From NCBI GenBank assembly GCA_947449125.1, contig CANFQR010000017.1, positions 1 to 11,857 of the forward strand: a stretch of DNA of 11,857 nucleotides, given 5' to 3'. How positions within the stretch are numbered: position 1 is the stretch's first letter; each line of letters begins with the position of its first letter. Below are positions 1 through 7,711 of the stretch, piece after piece. Source of the DNA: Bacteroidota bacterium. GTDB taxonomy: Bacteria; Bacteroidota; Bacteroidia; B-17B0; Aurantibacillaceae. Made by a program: the position numbers and the translations under genes. Under the pieces are notes generated by a model. It was given only the letters and a program-made list of their open reading frames with translations, did no database searches and was not told the DNA's origin.

Positions 1-841
1 AAAACTCTCGAATGGTTTTAACCAGCGCCTCTCTGAAAGCAGCTTGATGAGTGCCTCCTTGTGTGGTATATTGCCCATTAACATAACTGTAATATTCCTC
101 GCTATAATGCTCATTGCTATGCGTAATTGCCAATTCAATATCCTCACCTCTTAAATGAATAATTGGATAGATAATTTCACCTGTAATGTTTTTTTCAAGT
201 AAATCTTTTAACCCATTATCAGATTTGTATTCTTGACCATTTAAATACAATTTCAATCCGGTATTTAAAAAAGCATAGTTCCAAATCATTTTATCGATGT
301 ATTCATGAACAAAATGATACTTCTTAAAAATGGTATCATCGGGTCTAAACTCAACTAATGTGCCATTCTTTTCGTTAGATGAAACTAATTTATGCTCTTT
401 AACCAAGTCACCTTTACTAAACTCAGCTGTTTTGGATTGACCGTCGCGATAGGCTGTAACTTTAAAATTAACAGATAAAGCATTTACCGCTTTTGTTCCT
501 ACACCATTTAAACCTATAGATTTTTTAAATGCTTCGCTATCGTATTTACCGCCTGTGTTCATTTTTGACACGACCTCAACCACTTTACCTAAAGGAATTC
601 CCCGACCGTAATCACGAATAGAAACAACTCCCTCTTTAACATTTACTTCAATCTTATTCCCCTCTCCCATCATGAACTCATCTATGGAATTATCCATAAC
701 CTCTTTTAACAATACGTATATTCCATCATCAAAAGCGCTACCATCGCCCAACTTACCAATATACATTCCTGGCCGCGTGCGTATATGTTCTTTCCAGTCT
801 AAGGAACGTATATTATCCTCTGTATAATTTGATTTTGCCAT
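1..841 (-). CDS. parE: DNA topoisomerase IV subunit B, N-terminal part (cut by window edge)
   Basis: ATPase subunit of the type II topoisomerase that decatenates daughter chromosomes; it works with ParC. About 280 residues from the ATG at 841 are visible, and the frame stays open to base 1, so the C-terminal part (transducer and TOPRIM regions) lies outside. The GHKL ATPase motifs are clear: [10 protein letters not shown] (residues 46-55, catalytic Glu47 and ATP/Mg-binding Asn51), RDYGRGIP (76-83), MNTGGKYD (94-101) and the ATP lid [14 protein letters not shown] (110-123). [17 protein letters not shown] near the visible end starts the transducer region. The N-terminus ([16 protein letters not shown]) resembles Bacteroidota ParE more than GyrB. 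The gene starts 10 bases after the AIM24-family gene stops, so it is probably co-transcribed with it. The ParE versus GyrB choice rests on recalled family sequences and would be settled by the missing part. Confidence 0.9.
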   Translation of the reverse strand, partial: MAKSNYTEDNIRSLDWKEHIRTRPGMYIGKLGDGSAFDDGIYVLLKEVMDNSIDEFMMGEGNKIEVNVKEGVVSIRDYGRGIPLGKVVEVVSKMNTGGKYDSEAFKKSIGLNGVGTKAVNALSVNFKVTAYRDGQSKTAEFSKGDLVKEHKLVSSNEKNGTLVEFRPDDTIFKKYHFVHEYIDKMIWNYAFLNTGLKLYLNGQEYKSDNGLKDLLEKNITGEIIYPIIHLRGEDIELAITHSNEHYSEEYYSYVNGQYTTQGGTHQAAFREALVKTIREF

Positions 842-851
842 AATTAAATTT

Positions 852-1628
852 TTAATCTCCGTCTAATAAATTACCGATACCACCTAAAATACTACCTTCT
901 TCTTTTCTACTTCCTGTTCCGTAAGACAAAATTCTTCCGGCAAGTCTGCTAATGGGCAAAGTTTGTATCCATACCTTTCCTGGGCCACTCAATAAAGCGT
1001 AAAACACGCCTTCGCCTCCAAAAAGGGTATTTTTTATCCCTCCAACAAACTGGATATCATAGTTAACATCGCTTGTAAAAGCAACAATACAACCTGTATC
1101 TATTTTTAAAATTTCGCCAGCTTGTAATTGTTTTTCAATAACGTGTCCACCGCTATGCACAAAAGCCATACCATCGCCTTCTAATTTTTGCATGATAAAG
1201 CCTTCTCCTCCAAATAAACCTGTACCTAATTTTTTCTGAAATTCAATCCCAACAGCTACGCCTTTAGCAGCGCATAAAAAACTGTCTTTCTGACAAATTA
1301 ATTTTCCGCCTAGTTTTGAGAGATTCATCGGAATAATTTTACCCGCATAAGGGGCGGCAAAGGTAACTTGCCTTTTTTGGTTAGAATTATTGGTATACAC
1401 CGTCATAAATAAACTCTCGCCGGTTAACAAACGTTTGCCCGCCGAAAATAATTTATCCATGAATCCTTTTTGATTTCCGTCTCCAAATAATGTTTGCATT
1501 TGAATGCCATCTGTCATCATCATAAAACTGCCGGGTTCAGCAATAACAGCCTCATTGGGGTCGAGCTCAACCTCAACACACTGCATTTCTTCACCAAATA
1601 ACTTAAAATCAATTTCGTGGTTATTCAT
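852..1628 (-). CDS. AIM24 / TIGR00266 family protein
   Basis: A 258-residue protein of the AIM24 family (TIGR00266), a beta-rich fold grouped with TRAP-like proteins; its biochemical role in bacteria is not established. The family signature appears as related strand-turn units: [12 protein letters not shown] (69-80), [13 protein letters not shown] (139-151) and [13 protein letters not shown] (203-215), followed by [11 protein letters not shown] (215-225), so the chain looks internally repeated. The last 15 residues are Gly-rich ([14 protein letters not shown]). There is no signal peptide or membrane segment, so it is probably cytoplasmic. The ATG at 1628 is preceded by no Shine-Dalgarno sequence. 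It lies 30 bases after ychF and 10 before parE, suggesting a three-gene unit, though neither neighbour hints at a function. Confidence 0.85.
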   Translation of the reverse strand: MNNHEIDFKLFGEEMQCVEVELDPNEAVIAEPGSFMMMTDGIQMQTLFGDGNQKGFMDKLFSAGKRLLTGESLFMTVYTNNSNQKRQVTFAAPYAGKIIPMNLSKLGGKLICQKDSFLCAAKGVAVGIEFQKKLGTGLFGGEGFIMQKLEGDGMAFVHSGGHVIEKQLQAGEILKIDTGCIVAFTSDVNYDIQFVGGIKNTLFGGEGVFYALLSGPGKVWIQTLPISRLAGRILSYGTGSRKEEGSILGGIGNLLDGD

Positions 1629-1658
1629 TATCTTATGTTTTGATTATTTGTATTAATA

Positions 1659-2759
1659 CTAAACGTTAAATCTAAAATGCATGACATCGCCATCATTTAC
1701 GACATATTCTTTCCCCTCAATTCTTAATTTTCCATTATCTCTGCATACCGATTCAGATCCGAAAGTAACAAAATCATTATAGGCAATAACCTCTGCTTTT
1801 ATAAAGCCTTTTTCAAAATCGGTATGAATAACGCCAGCCGCCTGAGGGGCTGTCATTCCTTGTTTAATAGTCCAAGCTCTAACTTCTTTTACACCTGCAG
1901 TAAAATAAGTTTGAAGGTTAAGTAATTTGTATGCCGATTTTATTAGTTTATTAACACCTGGCTCATCAAGACCCATATCTGCTAAAAACATTTGCTTCTC
2001 TTCGAAACTTTCTAATGCAGCAATTTCGCTTTCCATCTGAGCTGTAATAATTAATAATTCTGCAGATTCATTTTTTATCGCTTCCCTAACGGCATCAACA
2101 TGTTTGTTGCCTGCTTTAGCTGATGTCTCTTCTACATTACAAACATACATAACTGGCTTAATAGTTAATAAATGTAAATCGGCTATATAGGGTTTTTCAT
2201 TTTCTTCAATTACGCAAGCTCTAGCAGATTTGCCACTTTCCAAAGTTTCTTTTAATCTAGCAAGGACATTATAGGTTTTAACAGCCTCTTTATCTGTGCC
2301 AACTTTTGCAATTTTTTCATATTTCTTTAGTTTAGCCTCAACACTCTCCAAATCTTTTAATTGAAGCTCTGTGTCAATAATCTCTTTATCTCTTACAGGG
2401 TTTACATTACCATCAACGTGAACAACATTGTCGTTATCAAAGCATCTTAAAACGTGCAATATGGCGTCGCATTCGCGAATATTAGCCAGAAATTTGTTGC
2501 CTAATCCCTCGCCTTTGCTGGCGCCTTTTACCAAACCTGCAATATCAACAATTTCAACAGTAGTTGGTAAAATGTTTTGAGGCTTAACAAGCTCAGCAAG
2601 TTTATTTAGTCTCTCATCGGGAACAACAGTGGTTCCAACATTAGGCTCAATTGTACAAAACGGGAAATTTGCCGCCTGTGCTTTTGCATTACTCAAACAA
2701 TTAAATAAGGTCGATTTTCCTACATTAGGTAATCCAACAATTCCACATTTTAGTGCCAT
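1659..2759 (-). CDS. ychF: Redox-regulated ATPase YchF (OLA1/Obg family)
   Basis: A 366-residue P-loop ATPase of the Obg-like YchF/OLA1 group, which associates with ribosomes and is linked to oxidative stress responses. The P-loop GLPNVGKST is at 9-17, the G3 motif DIAG at 72-75 and KGEGLGN at 82-88. The G4 position reads NVEE (208-211) instead of NKxD, which is the known basis for ATP over GTP preference. Cys35 in [10 protein letters not shown] matches the redox-sensitive cysteine described for the E. coli protein. A helical insertion (about 130-180) is followed by a C-terminal TGS domain (about 283-366) containing [14 protein letters not shown] and HTDFEKGFI. Full length for the family. It is the first gene of a leftward unit, with a -7-like box about 30 bases upstream of its ATG. 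Confidence 0.97.
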   Translation of the reverse strand: MALKCGIVGLPNVGKSTLFNCLSNAKAQAANFPFCTIEPNVGTTVVPDERLNKLAELVKPQNILPTTVEIVDIAGLVKGASKGEGLGNKFLANIRECDAILHVLRCFDNDNVVHVDGNVNPVRDKEIIDTELQLKDLESVEAKLKKYEKIAKVGTDKEAVKTYNVLARLKETLESGKSARACVIEENEKPYIADLHLLTIKPVMYVCNVEETSAKAGNKHVDAVREAIKNESAELLIITAQMESEIAALESFEEKQMFLADMGLDEPGVNKLIKSAYKLLNLQTYFTAGVKEVRAWTIKQGMTAPQAAGVIHTDFEKGFIKAEVIAYNDFVTFGSESVCRDNGKLRIEGKEYVVNDGDVMHFRFNV

Positions 2760-2788
2760 AGATTATGTAAATAGATTTAATAAATTTG

Positions 2789-2796
2789 CAAATATA
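2789..2796 (-). promoter_or_regulatory. Candidate -7 box for ychF
   Basis: The minus strand reads TATATTTG, an exact match to the Bacteroidota -7 consensus TAnnTTTG, and would place transcription start about 24 bases before the ychF ATG. I do not see a TTTG -33 box at the usual spacing; the nearest candidates are 7 and 30 bases away. AT-rich DNA gives such matches by chance, so position next to the gene start is the main support. Confidence 0.45.
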
Positions 2797-2828
2797 GTAA
2801 TATCAAAGCCTTTTTTATTAACCTCCCA

Positions 2829-2851
2829 AAAAACAAAAAATTTTAGTTTTT
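2829..2851. repeat. Imperfect AT-rich palindrome in the divergent intergenic region
   Basis: Arms AAAAACAAAAA and TTTTAGTTTTT are inverted around a central A at 2840, with a single mismatched pair (2835/2845). It lies between the ychF and transketolase starts. It could be an operator for a dimeric regulator or simply a by-product of A/T runs; nothing in the sequence decides. Confidence 0.3.
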
Positions 2852-2903
2852 AACATCGCCTTATTATTATCAACATTAGCCTTACTATGCAATAATCAAA
2901 TGC

Positions 2904-2911
2904 TAATTTTG
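2904..2911 (+). promoter_or_regulatory. Candidate -7 box for the transketolase operon
   Basis: TAATTTTG matches the Bacteroidota -7 consensus TAnnTTTG and is followed by GCGCAAATGG, a familiar arrangement just before starts in this phylum. No good -33 TTTG lies 17-23 bases upstream. With transcription starting a few bases after the box, the mRNA would begin at about the ATG at 2917, giving a leaderless message from that codon or a leader of about 15 bases for the in-frame ATG at 2932. Confidence 0.5.
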
Positions 2912-2916
2912 CGCAA

Positions 2917-3780
2917 ATGGAAACCAATTCAATGACTAATATTGACGAATTAAAGAAATTATCTACACAAGTAAGACGGGACATTTTAAGAATGGTGCAT
3001 GCTGTTAGTTCAGGTCACCCAGGAGGTTCATTAGGCTGTGTAGAATATTTTGTTGCGCTATACAACGTTGTTTTAAAACATAACGCGGTTGCTTTCACAA
3101 TGGATGGCAAAAACGAAGATGTGTTTTTTTTAAGCAACGGTCATATTAGCCCTGTATTTTATAGTGTTTTAGCTCACTCAGGTTATTTTCCAATTGAAGA
3201 ATTAAAAACATTTAGAAAATTAAACACAAGATTGCAAGGTCATCCAACTACCCATGAAGGATTGCCAGGAGTAAGAATCGCAAGTGGATCTCTCGGACAA
3301 GGCATGAGCGTAGGTATTGGCGCAGCCCTTGCCAAAAAATTAAATAACGACCAAGGGTTAATTTATACACTGCATGGCGACGGAGAATTACAAGAAGGGC
3401 AAATTTGGGAGGCTGCCATGTATGCCTCAGCTAATAAAATTGATAATTTAATTGCTACGGTAGATTATAACGGGCGTCAAATTGACGGAGATGTTGAAAA
3501 AGTATTATCACTTGGTAATTTAAAATTAAAATTTGAAGCCTTTGGTTGGGAAGTTATAGAAAATAATTTCGGAAATGACCTTAGTCACGTAATTTCTGCT
3601 TTTGAAAAAGCCAAAACATTTGTTGGTAAAGGAAAACCCATTATAATTTTAATGAAAACCGAAATGGGCATGGGCGTTGACTTTATGATGGGCACGCATA
3701 AATGGCATGGCTCTGCGCCAAATGACGAACAACTGGCAAAAGCATTAATGCAATTAGAAGATACAGGTAAAGATTACTAG
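2917..3780 (+). CDS. Transketolase, N-terminal subunit
   Basis: Pyrophosphate-binding half of a split transketolase, which transfers two-carbon units between sugar phosphates in the pentose phosphate pathway using thiamine diphosphate (TPP). At 287 residues it covers only the first TPP domain. Visible motifs: SSGHPGGS (31-38, His34), SNGHISP (73-79, His76), QGHPT (107-111), the TPP/Mg motif GDGELQEGQIWEA (154-166) ending with Asn185 in DYNGRQIDG, and KWHG (262-265) near the C-terminus. The partner carrying the second domain is encoded at 5187-6140, separated by a vWA gene. Two starts are possible: ATG 2917 and ATG 2932 (MTNIDELKKL). The second fits family N-termini and the promoter position better, but the longer form is given here. 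No Shine-Dalgarno sequence precedes either. Confidence 0.95.
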   Translation: METNSMTNIDELKKLSTQVRRDILRMVHAVSSGHPGGSLGCVEYFVALYNVVLKHNAVAFTMDGKNEDVFFLSNGHISPVFYSVLAHSGYFPIEELKTFRKLNTRLQGHPTTHEGLPGVRIASGSLGQGMSVGIGAALAKKLNNDQGLIYTLHGDGELQEGQIWEAAMYASANKIDNLIATVDYNGRQIDGDVEKVLSLGNLKLKFEAFGWEVIENNFGNDLSHVISAFEKAKTFVGKGKPIIILMKTEMGMGVDFMMGTHKWHGSAPNDEQLAKALMQLEDTGKDY

Positions 3781-3801
3781 AAATTTTAAACTGATTAATC
3801 A

Positions 3802-5181
3802 TTGAAAAAGTTCGGCTTTATACATTATTTTTTAATTTTTAATCTAGTATTTACAATTTCAGTAACTTCTTATTCTCAGTTAACAAATCGCATTTTATTT
3901 ATTTTTGACGACTCTTTTAGTATGTATGCTCCTTGGAACAGCAATATTAAAATAGAAGTTGCTAAAAAAGTAATGGGTGAATTTCTCGACAGTTTAAAGA
4001 ATATTCCTAACCTTGAATTAGCCTTGCGCTGTTATGGCCACACTACTTTTTTTAAGCCTGACAGGAATTGTAAGGACAGTAAACTAGAAGTCCCTTTCGA
4101 TAATGCAATCGTTAATTCCATAAAAATTAAGCAACGTATACAAAAACTTGAACCTTTAGGCACTACCCCAATAGCTTATTCGTTAGGTGAAAGCGCCAAT
4201 GATTTTACACCTAAAGCCAATTGCAGAAATATTATTATTTTAATTACTGATGGCATAGAAGAATGTGGCGGTAATCCTTGTCAGGTTAGCGTCGAGTTAC
4301 AAAAGAAAGGTATTTTTTTGCGCCCATTTGTAATTGGCGTAGGCCTTGATGTTAAATTTGCAGATGTATTTGCCTGCATGGGTAAATTTTATGATGTAAG
4401 TAACGAAGCTAACTTTAAAGATGTATTAAAATTAGTTTTAACCGAAGCAATTACACAAACAACAGTTCAAGTTGATTTGTTGGATATACTTAAAAAACCA
4501 ACCGAAACGGATGTTGACTTGACATTTTATGAGGCAGGAACCGATATTGTAAAATACAATTATGTTCATACCATAAATAACAGAGGCAATCCGGATACAC
4601 TTGTGCTTAATCCTGATATTAAATACGATTTAACAGTCCACACCATTCCAAATCAGATAAAGAAAAATATTTCTATTATTAAAGGGAAACATAACATTAT
4701 TAAAGTAGATGCGCCTCAAGGCTATTTAAAACTGGAATTAGATGGCGCCATTAATAAATATTTTCCTACAACTATTGTAAGAAAAAATGGGGAATTAGAA
4801 ACATTAAACATTCAAGACTTCGGAAAAATTGAAAAATACATTGTTGGAAAATATGATTTAGAAATTTTAACCTTACCAAGAATTTATTTAAAAGATGTTG
4901 AAATAAAACAAAACTCAACTAACGCCATTAAAATTCCAATAAGTGGCAACATCCTATTTAGTAAACAAGGAAACGGATATGGTAGCGTTTATGTTGATAA
5001 CGGAAAAAATGTTGTTTGGGTTTGTAATTTAAATCCCACATTACAAAATGAAATTATTTACTTACAGCCCGGTAAATATAAAGTTGTTTTCAGATACGAT
5101 TTTGTTAAAGAAACAAACAAAACAATTGAAAGAAATTTTGAAGTAATATCAGGCAGTACACAAACCGTTAGATTATTATAA
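3802..5181 (+). CDS. Secreted vWA-domain protein with three C-terminal beta repeats
   Basis: A 459-residue protein of unknown role. The N-terminus (Lys2, Lys3, then a hydrophobic stretch to about residue 20 and SYSQ at 23-26) is a Sec signal peptide without a lipobox Cys, so it is predicted to be periplasmic or exported. The vWA domain spans about 28-215 and has a complete MIDAS metal site: DDSFS (Asp36, Ser38, Ser40), Thr121/122 in GTTP, and Asp150 in ITDG. Six cysteines in this domain (77, 90, 141, 155, 160, 192) could form disulfides. Residues 225-459 contain three units of about 75 residues, each with a KY(D/K)(L/V) strand (274, 350, 425). The start is TTG: a stop lies six bases upstream in frame and the first ATG is inside the MIDAS motif. 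The gene lies 21 bases after one transketolase half and 5 before the other. vWA domains usually bind proteins; the partner is unknown. Confidence 0.85.
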   Translation: MKKFGFIHYFLIFNLVFTISVTSYSQLTNRILFIFDDSFSMYAPWNSNIKIEVAKKVMGEFLDSLKNIPNLELALRCYGHTTFFKPDRNCKDSKLEVPFDNAIVNSIKIKQRIQKLEPLGTTPIAYSLGESANDFTPKANCRNIIILITDGIEECGGNPCQVSVELQKKGIFLRPFVIGVGLDVKFADVFACMGKFYDVSNEANFKDVLKLVLTEAITQTTVQVDLLDILKKPTETDVDLTFYEAGTDIVKYNYVHTINNRGNPDTLVLNPDIKYDLTVHTIPNQIKKNISIIKGKHNIIKVDAPQGYLKLELDGAINKYFPTTIVRKNGELETLNIQDFGKIEKYIVGKYDLEILTLPRIYLKDVEIKQNSTNAIKIPISGNILFSKQGNGYGSVYVDNGKNVVWVCNLNPTLQNEIIYLQPGKYKVVFRYDFVKETNKTIERNFEVISGSTQTVRLL

Positions 5182-5186
5182 AACTC

Positions 5187-6140
5187 ATGAAAAAATATAC
5201 CTACACTGAAAAAAAAGATACTCGCTCAGGATTTGGCGCAGGATTATCTGAACTAGGAAAATCAAATCCAAATGTTGTGGCTCTGTGCGCAGATTTAACC
5301 GGATCACTTAAAATGGATGCTTTTGAAAAAGAATTTCCGGAAAGATTTTTCCAAATTGGAATTGCAGAAGCTAACATGATGGGTATTGCCGCAGGTCTTA
5401 CAATTGGCGGTAAAATTCCGTTTACAGGTACTTTTGCAAATTTTAGTACAGGCCGAGTTTATGACCAAATTCGTCAAAGCATAGCTTATTCAGGTAAAAA
5501 TGTAAAAATTTGCGCTTCTCATGCAGGCTTAACGTTAGGAGAAGATGGTGCTACGCATCAAATTTTAGAAGACATTGGTTTAATGAAAATGTTGCCGGGT
5601 ATGGTTGTAATTAATCCATGCGATTACAATCAAACAAAAGCTGCAACTATTGCCATAGCAGATTATGAAGGCCCCGTTTACTTAAGATTTGGCAGACCAG
5701 CCATTCCTAATTTTACGCCTACCGATCAAAAATTTGAAATAGGAAAAGCTCTAATGATTAATGAAGGAACAGACGTTACCATTATTGCAACTGGACATTT
5801 GGTTTGGAAAGCTATTGAAGCCGGAGAAATTTTATCAACCAGGGGAATCAGTGCTGAAATTATAAACATTCATACCATAAAACCTTTAGACACCGATGCC
5901 ATTTTAAAATCTGTGTTAAAAACCGCTTGTGTGGTTACCGCCGAAGAACACCAAATGAATGGTGGTTTAGGTGACAGCGTTTCACAATTTTTATCTCGTC
6001 AACGTCCAACACCTCAGGAATTTGTTGCAGTAAATGATTCTTTTGGCGAAAGCGGAACACCAGATGAATTAATGAAAAAATATGGTTTAGATACAACTGA
6101 TATTGTTGCCGCCGTTGAAAAAGTTATTAAGCGCAAGTAA
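5187..6140 (+). CDS. Transketolase, C-terminal subunit
   Basis: Second half (317 residues) of the split transketolase, carrying the pyrimidine-binding domain and the C-terminal domain. It must pair with the product of 2917-3780 for activity. GIAEANMMGIAAGL (58-71) contains the catalytic Glu61 that activates the TPP aminopyrimidine; SHAGLTLGEDGATHQ (111-125) supplies His112 and His124; YLRFGRPA (165-172) is the conserved segment at the end of the pyrimidine domain. The C-terminal domain includes TAEEHQMNGGLGDSV (251-265) and DSFGESGTP (284-292), shared with transketolase/DXS-type proteins. The absence of a pyrophosphate-binding GDG motif separates it from complete transketolase or DXS. It starts 5 bases after the vWA stop, indicating co-transcription. 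Assignment to transketolase rather than a related 2-oxo acid dehydrogenase beta chain rests on the adjacent N-terminal half. Confidence 0.95.
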   Translation: MKKYTYTEKKDTRSGFGAGLSELGKSNPNVVALCADLTGSLKMDAFEKEFPERFFQIGIAEANMMGIAAGLTIGGKIPFTGTFANFSTGRVYDQIRQSIAYSGKNVKICASHAGLTLGEDGATHQILEDIGLMKMLPGMVVINPCDYNQTKAATIAIADYEGPVYLRFGRPAIPNFTPTDQKFEIGKALMINEGTDVTIIATGHLVWKAIEAGEILSTRGISAEIINIHTIKPLDTDAILKSVLKTACVVTAEEHQMNGGLGDSVSQFLSRQRPTPQEFVAVNDSFGESGTPDELMKKYGLDTTDIVAAVEKVIKRK

Positions 6141-6177
6141 TCTAAAAAAATTAAAACTTTATTCATGAACTATCTCA

Positions 6178-6210
6178 TTGTAAAAACTAGCTATTACGCT
6201 AATTTTACAA
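6178..6210. other. Hairpin between the transketolase operon and pyk
   Basis: TTGTAAAA (6178-6185) and TTTTACAA (6203-6210) are perfect 8-base inverted arms. Inside them TAGC (6188-6191) pairs with GCTA (6198-6201) around a 6-base loop, with a small AC/A internal bulge. The structure lies 37 bases after the transketolase stop and about 40 before the pyk -7 box. No U-tract follows directly, so it is not a textbook intrinsic terminator; a weak terminator, an mRNA 3'-end stabiliser or a protein-binding operator are all possible. Confidence 0.4.
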
Positions 6211-6252
6211 ATTAATAACCTTTGCTTATTTAAAAAGCTGCCTCTATTTTTT

Positions 6253-6260
6253 TACATTTG
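6253..6260 (+). promoter_or_regulatory. Candidate -7 box for pyk
   Basis: TACATTTG matches the Bacteroidota -7 consensus TAnnTTTG and ends 23 bases before the pyk ATG, giving a leader of roughly 18 bases. The nearest upstream TTTG (6221-6224) is 28 bases away, too far for a standard -33 box. Confidence 0.5.
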
Positions 6261-6283
6261 ATTTATTATTTATTTTCAACTAT

Positions 6284-7711
6284 ATGAGCCATTTTAACCG
6301 AACAAAAATTGTTGCAACAATGGGACCTGCAACTGCCGATATCCAAGTTCTTGAGGGCATGTTTAACGAAGGTCTTGACATTTGCCGTATAAATTTTTCG
6401 CACGGAGATTATGATGCCGTTTTAAAAACTGTAAATAATATCCGTGAACTAAATACAAAATTAAATCGTCACGTTGGTATTTTAGCCGATTTACAAGGCC
6501 CAAAATTAAGAATTGGTGTTATGAAAAATAACAGCGCCAATTTAATTAATGGCGAATTAATTTCAATTACCACCAAAGAATGTGAAGGAGACGAAAACCA
6601 AATTTATATCACCTATCCGCAATTTCCTCAAGATGTTAAACTTGGCGAAACTGTTTTGATTGATGACGGTAAAATTCATTTAAAAGTAATTGATACAAAT
6701 GGTAAAGATACTGTACGTTGCGAAATTTTAGTTGGAGGAGTTTTAAGTTCTAAAAAAGGTGTAAACCTGCCAAACACAAAAATTTCTTTGCCATGTTTAA
6801 CATTAAAAGATATCAGAGATCTTGAATTTGCTCTATCTCACGATTTTGACTGGATAGGATTATCGTTTGTAAGAAACGTTACTGACATTGTTGAATTAAA
6901 GGATATCATAAAACAAAAAAACAATCGTGCCAGAGTAATAGCTAAAATTGAAAAGCCGGAAGCCATTAAAGAAATTGATAACATAATTGATGTAACAGAT
7001 GGAATTATGGTAGCACGCGGAGATCTAGGTGTTGAACTACCCATGGAACAAGTTCCATTATTGCAAAAAATGATTGTTCAAAAATGTGTTGAAGTAGGTA
7101 AGCCTGTAATTATTGCAACACAAATGATGGAAAGCATGATTACTAGCTATACTCCAACACGCGCAGAAGTTAATGATGTGGCCAATGCCGTAATGGATGG
7201 TGCAGATGCAGTAATGTTAAGCGCTGAAACTTCGGTTGGAAAATATCCGGTTAAAGTAATTGAAATGATGCGCAGAATTATTACTAAAGTTGAAGAACTA
7301 GATAGTATTTATTACAAAGAACATACACCACAGGTTAAAACAATAACGTATATAACAGACAGCATTTGCTACAATGCATGTTCATTGGCTCACCATGCAG
7401 GCGCTCAGGCTATTATTAGCATGACCAATAGCGGATACACTGCTTTTAAGCTTTCAAGTCACCGGCCAAAAGCTCATATTTTTATTTTTACAGATAACCT
7501 TTCGCTCCTTACTACATTAAGTTTAATATGGGGCATTCGCGGGTTCTACTATAATAAATACGAAAGCACAGACGAAACTATAAACGATTTAAAAACATTT
7601 GTGAAAAATAACGGATTTGTAAAAGAAGATGATTTGGTAATAAATATTGCCAGTATGCCTATGAAAGAAAAAGGAAGAACCAACATGATGAAATTGAGTT
7701 ATATCAATTAA
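6284..7711 (+). CDS. pyk: Pyruvate kinase (K+-independent type signature)
   Basis: Converts phosphoenolpyruvate and ADP to pyruvate and ATP in glycolysis. The 475 residues match the short bacterial form with no extra PEP-utiliser domain. Key residues: RINFSHG (35-41; Arg35, Asn37, Ser39), IAKIEKPEA (219-227; catalytic Lys221 and Mg-binding Glu223), ARGDLGVE (244-251; Asp247), ATQMMESM (278-285; Thr279) and MDGADAVMLSAETSVGKYP (304-322). The segment ADLQGPKLRIG (68-78) has Leu70, Gln71, Lys74 and Ile77 where K+-dependent enzymes have Thr, Lys, Glu and Thr (rabbit muscle positions 113, 114, 117, 120), predicting activity without potassium. The ATG at 6284 has no Shine-Dalgarno sequence. The stop overlaps the next gene's ATG by one base (TAATG). 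Confidence 0.97.
   Translation: MSHFNRTKIVATMGPATADIQVLEGMFNEGLDICRINFSHGDYDAVLKTVNNIRELNTKLNRHVGILADLQGPKLRIGVMKNNSANLINGELISITTKECEGDENQIYITYPQFPQDVKLGETVLIDDGKIHLKVIDTNGKDTVRCEILVGGVLSSKKGVNLPNTKISLPCLTLKDIRDLEFALSHDFDWIGLSFVRNVTDIVELKDIIKQKNNRARVIAKIEKPEAIKEIDNIIDVTDGIMVARGDLGVELPMEQVPLLQKMIVQKCVEVGKPVIIATQMMESMITSYTPTRAEVNDVANAVMDGADAVMLSAETSVGKYPVKVIEMMRRIITKVEELDSIYYKEHTPQVKTITYITDSICYNACSLAHHAGAQAIISMTNSGYTAFKLSSHRPKAHIFIFTDNLSLLTTLSLIWGIRGFYYNKYESTDETINDLKTFVKNNGFVKEDDLVINIASMPMKEKGRTNMMKLSYIN

Noticed and set aside
2629..2853. 74-codon open frame on the plus strand over the ychF start
   Set aside because: Lies mostly antisense to well-conserved ychF codons, including the P-loop; its sequence resembles no protein family.
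3781..5186. vWA gene as cargo of an insertion element
   Set aside because: No terminal inverted repeats, target duplications or transposase are visible at its borders, and base composition resembles the neighbours.
6838..7044. Minus-strand open frame within pyk
   Set aside because: Complement of conserved pyruvate kinase motifs; a shadow of real coding sequence.
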